Origin: an uncultured Lachnospiraceae bacterium | GTDB lineage: Bacteria > Bacillota > Clostridia > Lachnospirales > Lachnospiraceae | Direction of reading: 5' to 3' | Length of the DNA stretch: 56,005 bases | Assembly: GCA_910577445.1 (NCBI GenBank) | Contig: CAJTMZ010000009.1 | Location: forward strand, 247 to 56,251 | Part shown: one piece after another, positions 26,730 to 32,289 of the stretch | Numbering within the stretch: position 1 is the first letter of the stretch | Layout of the letters: each line of letters opens with the position of its first letter | Notes under the pieces: model-generated | Told to the model about the DNA's origin: nothing | The model's input: only the letters and a program-made list of their open reading frames with translations | Databases searched by the model: none | Made by a program: the position numbers and the translations under genes

Positions 26730-27653
26730 GACCGCCTCGCTTTCCAGACAGATTTCCCTGGCTTTTTCATACCCTTGAACCGTCGTCCCCAGCCCTTCGC
26801 AGGCTTTCTCCAATGTGACCCTGAAAAAATTCATTGCGCTTTCGACGTCTTTTACAAGGCGTCTGGCTTCGCCTTCTTTTCTGCCTTCTCTTCTCCCCTG
26901 CTTTCTTCCTTCATTTCTTCCCTTCCGTTCATATTGGTCAAATAATTCGCACACTTTTATTTCGTCCTCCTCTCTGATTCCCTGTTCCTCCAGCCAGTCT
27001 TCAATACCGTCCACATCGGTATCTCCGGATAATACCTTTATCATCTTAATTAACGCCGCTTTATGTACTACCTTCCTGTCCGAGCGATAACTGGCTCCCT
27101 CCGCAAGAAAATCTACCACAATCCGCATATCGCTCTCGAAAAGTTCTCTCGTCTCCTTCGGCAAACGGCGCATTTCAAATACGTAAAGCTCCAGATTATC
27201 TACATATTTCCACTCTTTTTCTGAAATCTTCTTCTTCCCGAACATTTTACGGATGCTTCGGTTACTCCTCCACCTGTTTTCTCCCCAGTAAAGCACAAAT
27301 TCTATCACCGGACAGGCATCCTTTATTTTCCCTTCGTACTGTTCCCGGTATATTCCTCCTGTATAGCCTGCTTTTCGGAGAAGCATCTTTCCGTCTGTCC
27401 GGCTCTGATTTGCAATAAGGTACATCAGATGGACTGCGCCGTCCGCAAATTTGTATTTACAGATATCCTCATACTGGTTCCGCAGCTTCTTTTTCCCCTG
27501 ATAGACAGATTCCGTGGGGCCTGCCATTAAGCTGTCCTTATCTGCCATCCTTTCTCCCTGATACAAAAGTACGTTGATAACGTCCGCCGCCACGTCGGGA
27601 AATGCTACAAATTCCTTTTCTACGATGTCTTTCTTTTCCTTCGTTTCACTCAT
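26724..27653 (-). CDS. Rpn-family (PD-(D/E)XK nuclease/putative transposase) protein, possibly inactive
   Basis: This 309-residue protein resembles the recombination-promoting nuclease/putative transposase family that is abundant in Lachnospiraceae. Family-like features are ADVINVLLYQGE near the N-terminus, an SVYQGKKKLRNQYEDIC segment, and a C-terminal charged coil (ERKGRNEGRKQGRREGRKEG, about 245-265) before a final helical domain. Where relatives carry an E-N-Q catalytic motif this one has A-N-Q (about 81-83, LIANQSRTD), so nuclease activity is doubtful. It is a single gene with its own promoter and a leader of about 170 bases. Confidence 0.8.
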   Translation of the reverse strand: MSETKEKKDIVEKEFVAFPDVAADVINVLLYQGERMADKDSLMAGPTESVYQGKKKLRNQYEDICKYKFADGAVHLMYLIANQSRTDGKMLLRKAGYTGGIYREQYEGKIKDACPVIEFVLYWGENRWRSNRSIRKMFGKKKISEKEWKYVDNLELYVFEMRRLPKETRELFESDMRIVVDFLAEGASYRSDRKVVHKAALIKMIKVLSGDTDVDGIEDWLEEQGIREEDEIKVCELFDQYERKGRNEGRKQGRREGRKEGEARRLVKDVESAMNFFRVTLEKACEGLGTTVQGYEKAREICLESEAVL

Positions 27654-27831
27654 CCTTCCTCCTTTTCCGGCAGAGCTGCCGCATTATTAATAAGGAAAGG
27701 ATGCTTTTATCCCTAAATCTTCTTCGGCTCCGCCAACATATATTTTCCGTGAAAATGCTGGCGATTTGCCAAAGATATTCTGCCTGACAGGATTCGTCAT
27801 GGCGAATTGATTTTCACATTTTTATAACATT

Positions 27832-27860
27832 ATTGTACAATTATCCGGTAAAATTGTCAA
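27832..27860 (-). promoter_or_regulatory. Consensus promoter of the Rpn-family gene
   Basis: TTGACA (27855-27860), 17 bases, TACAAT (27832-27837). It is the only strong promoter in the 494-base non-coding stretch 27654-28147, which otherwise holds a terminator and repeat sequences. The leader 27654-27825 shows no clear conserved RNA motif. Confidence 0.75.
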
Positions 27861-27990
27861 ATGCAAATTTATAAAAAAATACTAAAGTAAAAATTTTTCT
27901 TCCTTTTTTGCTTCTCTTTTCCATATCCCATTTCATACCCCATTTGCGACAAAAAAGATACCGTTTGATGAAGCCTGATGAAAAAGCAAA

Positions 27991-28026
27991 GTCTCGAAAA
28001 GCCCGATTTTACGGGCTTTACGAGAC
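27991..28026. terminator. Terminator downstream of the DUF4317-like gene
   Basis: GTCTCG-aaaa-GCCCG (27991-28005) pairs with CGGGC-ttta-CGAGAC (28012-28026). This is a 15-base stem with one mismatch and a six-base loop. It has no long T run on either strand but is the strongest hairpin in the 27654-28147 spacer. Confidence 0.65.
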
Positions 28027-28039
28027 CTGATAAAGTAAG

Positions 28040-28077
28040 ATAATGCACGCCTCCCCGAAAAAAGAGGTGAGTGCTAA
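28040..28077. repeat. Short dispersed repeat, copy 2
   Basis: This copy matches 23802-23840, sharing ATGCACGCCTCCCC and a GAGTGCTAA-like end. It overlaps the next repeat, so the site is a mosaic of two repeat types. Confidence 0.55.
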
Positions 28078-28098
28078 TTATTTTGGTAAATATTTCTT
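28062..28098. repeat. Copy of the clpB CIRCE flank without the second half-site
   Basis: This 37-base stretch matches 3234-3269 at 34 positions by eye, including the full GAGTGCTAA half of CIRCE and the A/T-rich flank. The opposite half-site (TTAGCACT) and the TTGACA promoter present at clpB are missing here, so it is unlikely to be a working operator. Confidence 0.6.
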
Positions 28099-28147
28099 TT
28101 GGGGAAGACTGTGTCCTGGCTGCAAAATATGCAGATAAAGCTGCCAT

Positions 28148-28789
28148 TCATTCCTGACGTTGCGGCAACAGGATTTCCCTTAATCCCCCATCCTGCCAAG
28201 ACTGTCCGTCTGCTGTAAAAACGTCAATCCTGTATATGTCGCTGCTCCTGTCCTTAAACGCCGGGAACAGGAAACCGCACTCTGGCTCCCCCGGTTCATA
28301 ATCACCATTTACCGGACAGACCGCACAAATCAGGAACTGATAAACCTCTTCCGATTCCCACAGGCTTTCCTTGTCGCTGGCTTTCAGCGGGACGTCATAA
28401 CTGCCATGGAAAAAGTAAATGGCATATCTGCCGTTCGTTTGGTATCTCTGCCCAAACTCCTCATAAAATACATCCAGCATCGCGTCATTTTTCAGCCCGC
28501 ACTCTTTCAGCGCCATAAGTATCTGCCATATGCTCCCCGGTTTCCTGTCCGCTTCCCCGAAAGCATACTCCCTAAGCTGCACATTCGTATCGGAAAAAGG
28601 AACTGCCTTTGCTATATCAAGGTTTGCCTGCTGGTCTTTTTGCGACAGTTTCTGAAAATGCTTGTTAAAGGTTCCGTCCACAAACCCCTCTTCGTCCAGA
28701 TATGCCCCGGCAATCCTGTCAAAGCAGTTCCGCTTCAAAGTCATACGTCTGGTCAGTTCCAGCATATCCTCACGATTAATCTCTCCCAT
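28148..28789 (-). CDS. DUF4317-like protein, short form
   Basis: This 213-residue protein starts MGEINREDMLELTRRMTLKRNCF. The ATG at 28789 was chosen because the longer open frame (to 29044) runs over the promoter and hairpin upstream and has no ribosome site. The pattern RxMTxxRxCFDRIAGAYLDEEGFVDGTFNKHF, followed by LLxALKECGLKNDAMLDVFYEEF, resembles DUF4317. Typical members are considerably longer (my recollection is 350-400 residues), so this looks like a shortened relative. Function is unknown. It is a single gene with its own promoter and a 5' hairpin, placed between the Rpn-family and Fic genes. Confidence 0.75.
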   Translation of the reverse strand: MGEINREDMLELTRRMTLKRNCFDRIAGAYLDEEGFVDGTFNKHFQKLSQKDQQANLDIAKAVPFSDTNVQLREYAFGEADRKPGSIWQILMALKECGLKNDAMLDVFYEEFGQRYQTNGRYAIYFFHGSYDVPLKASDKESLWESEEVYQFLICAVCPVNGDYEPGEPECGFLFPAFKDRSSDIYRIDVFTADGQSWQDGGLREILLPQRQE

Positions 28790-28816
28790 ATATATCCATT
28801 CCCCCTGTGAAACGCC

Positions 28817-28842
28817 GCCGCATATCCGGCAAGGTATGCGGC
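28817..28842 (-). promoter_or_regulatory. Hairpin in the leader of the DUF4317-like gene
   Basis: GCCGCATA (28817-28824) and TATGCGGC (28835-28842) form a perfect eight-base stem with a ten-base loop, itself containing complementary CCGG. It lies between the promoter and the ribosome site (about 28 bases upstream of the ATG). It could stabilise the mRNA or regulate translation. Confidence 0.4.
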
Positions 28843-28877
28843 AGGCCTCTCCATGCTTTTTTCTTGCTATGGGAAAA

Positions 28878-28906
28878 ATTATAACGTATTTCCTTTGAAA
28901 GGACAA
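28878..28906 (-). promoter_or_regulatory. Promoter of the DUF4317-like gene
   Basis: TTGTCC (28901-28906), 17 bases, TATAAT (28878-28883) on the minus strand, about 90 bases before the ATG. A weak hairpin (AGCAG/CTGCT at 28922-28936) separates it from the Fic gene end. Confidence 0.7.
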
Positions 28907-28965
28907 TGCCACGCCGTTTAAAGCAGCAAGACTGCTCTTTCTTCTTATGCCGGAAAAGATTTTAA

Positions 28966-29760
28966 TTATCTTTCCAGTTCGGTCTTTTCCTTCCGCCTCA
29001 GTAACTGCCTGAGCTCGTCCGCGCTGTACTTTCGGCATTCCCAACGTTCACAGGTAATCACTTTCCGTACCTGTTCCCTTCCCGCCGTATATCCGGCTGA
29101 CCTTATCCTGCGGACTGCATCTTCCTTTAGCTCCTGCCCTCTTTGCAGTGCGTCCTCTACAATCCTGTAAAGGTATTCCGGCTTGCGCCTGTCCCCAAGG
29201 TCATGGAAAACGGCGCTTGCCGCCACCAGCGCGTCCCTCATATACTCTGCATTGTCCTTGAAAAGGCCACTGTCAATATATATGCCCCTTTCTTCTATAA
29301 ACATAGCGCAGAAGGTAACGACCGTCCTTGTGTTCCCTTCCCGAAAAGGATGCGCTTTCCATAATTCCGCCATATAATCAGAAAACTTTCTGGCAACCTC
29401 TTCAAGTGTGGCCCTCTCCCATACAAAGCTGTTCATCTTCTTAAGCGCTGCCCCTGCATCCCTCCCAATGTCAAAAACATCCGAATATTCCACCGAAATG
29501 CCGTTAAGAGCTGTCTCTATCTTTTCTATGTTTATGATACGGGGCTTCCCTGCCCATTCATAGATATCCTGGAAGATACGGTAATGCAGCCGGCACAGGG
29601 AGGCAAAGTCAAACACCCCTGCCATCCTCTCATCTTCCGCTATCTCCGAGAGTCGCAGTGTCACATAATCGCTTTCCGCCTCCTGCAGCTTCTTATTATC
29701 CATAATCCCCAAAAGGTTTTTTAAAATTTCTGTTTCCGGATAGAGGTACGGGTCATGCAT
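28966..29760 (-). CDS. Fic-domain protein (probable AMP-transferase toxin)
   Basis: This 264-residue protein carries the Fic motif HPFREGNTRT at 137-146, with catalytic His137, acidic Glu141 and Arg145. Upstream, IFQDIYEWAGKPRIINIEK and FVWERATLEEVARKFSDYMAELWKAHPF are typical of the Fic fold. Fic enzymes usually transfer AMP from ATP to a hydroxyl on a target protein, and toxin members modify gyrase or topoisomerase IV. The last 65 residues (about 200-264, DALQRGQELKEDAVRR to RRKEKTELER) are a charged helical extension not needed for the Fic fold. It starts six bases after the antitoxin-like gene behind AAGGAG, a class I toxin-antitoxin layout. Confidence 0.9.
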   Translation of the reverse strand: MHDPYLYPETEILKNLLGIMDNKKLQEAESDYVTLRLSEIAEDERMAGVFDFASLCRLHYRIFQDIYEWAGKPRIINIEKIETALNGISVEYSDVFDIGRDAGAALKKMNSFVWERATLEEVARKFSDYMAELWKAHPFREGNTRTVVTFCAMFIEERGIYIDSGLFKDNAEYMRDALVAASAVFHDLGDRRKPEYLYRIVEDALQRGQELKEDAVRRIRSAGYTAGREQVRKVITCERWECRKYSADELRQLLRRKEKTELER

Positions 29761-29766
29761 CCAAAA

Positions 29767-29937
29767 TCACTCCTTTGCCTTATACCGCCTGTCAAGCGCC
29801 TCCTTAATCCCTTCCATGGTAATCTCCCCGCGCTTTTCCTTCTCTATCAGTTCCTTCATTTCCGGCGTAGGCTCAAGGCCGTCAACCTTTATCATCCCAA
29901 TGGCATAATCCCATTTTTTATCCCTGCTTACCAGCAT
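29767..29937 (-). CDS. VbhA-like antitoxin of the Fic module
   Basis: This 56-residue protein starts MLVSRDKKWDYAIGMIKVDG and ends DRRYKAKE. VbhA-type antitoxins have a helix of the form A-x-x-S-xxx-E-G-L-E-P-(S/T), then a charged helix and a final helix (GEITMEGIKEALDRRY here). That layout is clear, and VDGLEPTPEMKELIEKEKRGEIT follows the family closely. The inhibitory motif (S/T)xxxE(G/N) is unusual: the Ser/Thr position is Met15 and the Glu position is Asp19. It lies directly upstream of fic with the same direction and is almost certainly its inhibitor. It is too short for many gene finders. Confidence 0.82.
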   Translation of the reverse strand: MLVSRDKKWDYAIGMIKVDGLEPTPEMKELIEKEKRGEITMEGIKEALDRRYKAKE

Positions 29938-29962
29938 ATAAAACCTCTCCTTTCCTTACGTT

Positions 29963-29997
29963 GGTTATAGTATAGCACAGACGAAGGAAAATAACCA
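29963..29997 (-). promoter_or_regulatory. Extended -10 promoter of the Fic module flanked by an inverted repeat
   Basis: TATACT (29969-29974, minus strand) is preceded by TGC, giving an extended -10. No good -35 is visible. The inverted arms GGTTAT (29963-29968) and ATAACC (29991-29996) bracket the promoter and could be an operator for the toxin-antitoxin complex. Confidence 0.45.
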
Positions 29998-30002
29998 TAG
30001 AA

Positions 30003-30161
30003 TCACCTCCCCCCCCTGTTTTCATCCCCGCCTTTCTTTCCTGTTTTTCGTATAGATTCTTTTATCATTTCATCTATTACGTGTCCGGCTTTTTCTTTCC
30101 GCATACGCTTCCATCCCTCTTTCGCTCCGCATATACCGGATGAATACTTCCAAAATCCCAT
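30003..30161 (-). CDS. Possible small basic protein between prfH and the Fic module
   Basis: A 52-codon frame starts at ATG 30161 behind GGGAGAG and ends at 30003. It begins MGFWKYSSGICGAKEGWKRM and ends KKGGDENRGGR. Composition is strongly basic with one helix-like segment (HVIDEMIKESIRK). I do not recognise it. Its position between prfH and the antitoxin on the same strand, and its helical composition, make it worth listing, but two other frames here also lack stops for 30-50 codons. It could be non-coding. Confidence 0.3.
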   Translation of the reverse strand: MGFWKYSSGICGAKEGWKRMRKEKAGHVIDEMIKESIRKTGKKGGDENRGGR

Positions 30162-30179
30162 ACATTTCTCTCTCCCATA

Positions 30180-30779
30180 TCATTCCTGAGATTTCTTCAA
30201 AACAAACTTCTCCCCCTCATAAGTCCGAACCGGATTCCCCCTGACAATACGGGTATGCTCCCGCCATGCGGCACTTTTCTGCACCGCTTCCTGCTCCTTT
30301 TGTAAATCCACAATTTTCTCCTGTAATCTCTCCATAGCCCGATTCTTATTACTAAACTGGCTCCGTTCCCCGGTGGACTGCGCCGTCAGTCCTGTGGGTA
30401 TATGGATTATCCGCACGCCTGTTTCAACCTTATTCACGTTCTGTCCGCCCCTCCCCCCGCAGTGGAACTTTTCGATACGGTATTCTTTCTCCGTATCAAC
30501 CTCTCCCTTTTCCGGGATAACGCTCACGTCCACATACCAGTTCTTCCTCTTATGGTTCCTGCGGAAAGGGCTTTTACATATCCACAATACCGTCCCCTCA
30601 AGGCGGCTCAGGTCATGCTCTGTCCGAAAGCGGATAGAATCATAACAGCCTTTTTCATCTCCTTCTGATTCTGATATCTTTTCTAAGCCGCCATATTCTT
30701 TCTGTAATGCTTCAAACAGCTTTGCAACCGCCAACTGACACTCGGACGGCCCCAATCCGGCACTAATCTGTACTATCAT
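30180..30779 (-). CDS. prfH: Peptide chain release factor H homologue PrfH
   Basis: This 199-residue class I release factor-like protein has the GGQ peptidyl-hydrolysis motif at 111-113 within FHCGGRGGQNVNKVETGVRI and a basic C-terminal helix (NKNRAMERLQEKIVDLQKEQEA). It lacks the codon-recognition domain of RF1/RF2, as is normal for PrfH. PrfH is typically encoded next to rtcB. The pair is thought to recognise and empty ribosomes whose 16S rRNA was cut in the decoding centre, allowing ligation. It begins 15 bases after rtcB, so it is in the same operon. Confidence 0.93.
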   Translation of the reverse strand: MIVQISAGLGPSECQLAVAKLFEALQKEYGGLEKISESEGDEKGCYDSIRFRTEHDLSRLEGTVLWICKSPFRRNHKRKNWYVDVSVIPEKGEVDTEKEYRIEKFHCGGRGGQNVNKVETGVRIIHIPTGLTAQSTGERSQFSNKNRAMERLQEKIVDLQKEQEAVQKSAAWREHTRIVRGNPVRTYEGEKFVLKKSQE

Positions 30780-30794
30780 AAATCTCCATCTCCT

Positions 30795-31904
30795 CTACTT
30801 CCTGCTTCCCGCCTTGAAATTATAGACAGGATTCAATCGCTCTGTAACCTCTACCGTGTCTTTAATCTGCTTAATAATTTCCTCTATGGAACGGTAGGCG
30901 AAAGGCGCTTCATCTAATGTGTCCGCGCCAACGCAGCTACTGTAGACGCCTTTCATCTCCTTTTTAAACTCCGACACTGTATACCGGTTCTTTACATCCT
31001 CGCGTTTTAACTTCCGGCCGGAACCGTGGGGAGCGGAATAATTCCACTGCGCGCTGCCTTTCCCGATGCCCAAAATAACGCCATCCCTCATGTTGGCCGG
31101 AATAACCACATATTCTCCTTTTCCCGCAAAAACAGCGCCTTTGCGGAGCATACCCGAATCATCCACATAATTATGCGGCACTGAAAACTGCTTCAGCGCT
31201 TTCCACTTCATTCCCTTAAGGATTTCCCTGACGATAATCTGCCTGTTCCATTCGGCATAGCGCTGGATAATCCGCACATCCTCCAGATAAGCGGTTCTGT
31301 CGTCGTTTTCCAGGTATCCCATGTAATAGGGCACTTCTTTCCCCTGTTTTTTCAGGCTGCTACTGGCAAGCTTCGTGTAATACTCCGCCGCTTCCTCCCC
31401 CAGATGTCTGCTTCCCGTATGCACCACCAGGTACAGGCTGCCGTCATTCCCCTTATCCAGTTCGATGAAATGATTGCCGCCGCCGAGCGTGCCAAGGCTT
31501 CTGTCCGCTTTTTCCCTGTTAATATGGCGGATGCAATGAAGCTCTTTGTAGGAAAATTCCTCTGCCATGTGATGAGGCTCTTTTCGTATGGCGAAACCTG
31601 ACGGCACATTTTCCCGGATAATTCTGTCCAGTTTCTGGAACTCTACATTAGTTTTGTTCAGTTTTACACAGGTCATACCGCACCCGATATCCGTCCCTAA
31701 AAGCTGTGGGATTACCTTATCCGTGACTGTCATGGAAAGACCGATGGGCCCTATTTTACCGGGATGGATGTCCGGCATCAGGCAGATTGTACTCCCCTCT
31801 GCAATTTCGTTATCACATATCATTTTCACCTGTGCCTGCGCATAGTCCTCTGCGTCGTCTGTGAATATCTTTGCTTTTGCATAAATTCCTTTTACCGTTA
31901 TCAT
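30795..31904 (-). CDS. rtcB: RtcB-family 3'-phosphate/5'-OH RNA ligase (RtcB2 type)
   Basis: This 369-residue enzyme joins RNA 2',3'-cyclic phosphate or 3'-phosphate ends to 5'-OH ends using GTP and Mn2+. Metal and active-site motifs are DIHPGKIGPIG, GTDIGCGM (Cys75), LGTLGGGNHFIELD, HTGSRHLG and SAPHGSGR with His293 as the probable guanylylated residue. It is shorter than E. coli RtcB (408) and is followed by prfH, as expected for the RtcB2 group that repairs damaged ribosomes. The gene has its own upstream promoter, a leader reading frame and a terminator 30 bases before the ATG, suggesting attenuation control. Confidence 0.93.
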   Translation of the reverse strand: MITVKGIYAKAKIFTDDAEDYAQAQVKMICDNEIAEGSTICLMPDIHPGKIGPIGLSMTVTDKVIPQLLGTDIGCGMTCVKLNKTNVEFQKLDRIIRENVPSGFAIRKEPHHMAEEFSYKELHCIRHINREKADRSLGTLGGGNHFIELDKGNDGSLYLVVHTGSRHLGEEAAEYYTKLASSSLKKQGKEVPYYMGYLENDDRTAYLEDVRIIQRYAEWNRQIIVREILKGMKWKALKQFSVPHNYVDDSGMLRKGAVFAGKGEYVVIPANMRDGVILGIGKGSAQWNYSAPHGSGRKLKREDVKNRYTVSEFKKEMKGVYSSCVGADTLDEAPFAYRSIEEIIKQIKDTVEVTERLNPVYNFKAGSRK

Positions 31905-31937
31905 TCTGCTATTTTCCTTTTCTTTAAAAATGGGCGC

Positions 31938-31960
31938 AAAAAAAGCACCCCAAAGGTGCC
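31938..31960 (-). terminator. Leader terminator (attenuator) in front of rtcB-prfH
   Basis: On the minus strand GGCACC (31955-31960) pairs with the GGTGC of GGGTGC (31945-31950), giving a compact hairpin with a short T/G loop, and is followed by seven T (31938-31944). It sits downstream of the rtcB promoter and 34 bases before the rtcB start, so it must stop transcription unless prevented. Confidence 0.8.
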
Positions 31961-32007
31961 TGCAACACTTCCTCTTCCAAATATAATAAAAAGCAATTGA
32001 AAACTTC

Positions 32008-32088
32008 CTATATATAAGACGCGCAAAGCGGCATACCTTTGACTGTCAATTTCACTATTCTGTTTTGGATTATTATACTGTTTTGCAT
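32008..32088 (-). CDS. 26-residue leader peptide of the rtcB-prfH attenuator
   Basis: The frame starts at ATG 32088 nine bases after AAAGGAGG, the best ribosome site in this part of the window, and stops at TAG 32008. The peptide begins MQNSIIIQNRIVKLTVKG and ends SYI. It has three consecutive Ile codons (ATA ATA ATC) and four Ile in the first 11 residues. The gap to the terminator is 48 bases. Segment 32030-32037 inside the frame can pair with its own start region or with the terminator arm. I propose it is a regulatory leader frame whose product has no function of its own. Nothing like it is known to me. Confidence 0.6.
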   Translation of the reverse strand: MQNSIIIQNRIVKLTVKGMPLCASYI

Positions 32089-32135
32089 GGCATGCCCTCC
32101 TTTTTTAATCAATAGTCTGTTTGTTCAACGGCTAA

Positions 32136-32164
32136 ATTTTAGCATAAGCAACTAAAATATGCAA
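32136..32164 (-). promoter_or_regulatory. Promoter of the rtcB-prfH operon
   Basis: TTGCAT (32159-32164), 17 bases, TAAAAT (32136-32141) on the minus strand, about 40 bases upstream of the leader frame. The 225-base leader runs from here to rtcB. The rest of the gap 32165-32289 holds the hairpin at 32187 and nothing else seen. Confidence 0.7.
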
Positions 32165-32186
32165 GTTTTTATTATCGCTGCGTTAT

Positions 32187-32225
32187 CCTGCTGCCATACG
32201 GCGCTTTTAACCAAATGGCAGCAGG
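32187..32225. terminator. Hairpin with the same stem as the metQ terminator
   Basis: CCTGCTGCCAT (32187-32197) and ATGGCAGCAGG (32215-32225) form an 11-base perfect stem with a 17-base loop. The arm sequences, arm length and loop length equal those at 23857-23895, but the loops differ. It lies 65 bases after the GH106-like gene. There is no T run here, so it may be a degenerate terminator. Confidence 0.6.
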
Positions 32226-32289
32226 CGCATCCTATAGGTTTGACATGTATCTGTTATACGCTCGCCTCTACGAATCCGCTTATCCGGCT

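Noticed and set aside
28062..28098. Second functional CIRCE operator
   Set aside because: Only one half-site is present. The partner arm is replaced by unrelated G-rich sequence and no promoter overlaps it.
27869..28147. Open frame of 92 codons on the minus strand
   Set aside because: It crosses the 15-base-stem terminator and two repeat elements and has no ribosome site. The apparent similarity to a frame at 3125-3334 comes only from the shared non-coding repeat.
28790..29044. N-terminal extension of the DUF4317-like protein
   Set aside because: The extension covers the TTGTCC-TATAAT promoter and a hairpin, and its residues do not look like the family.
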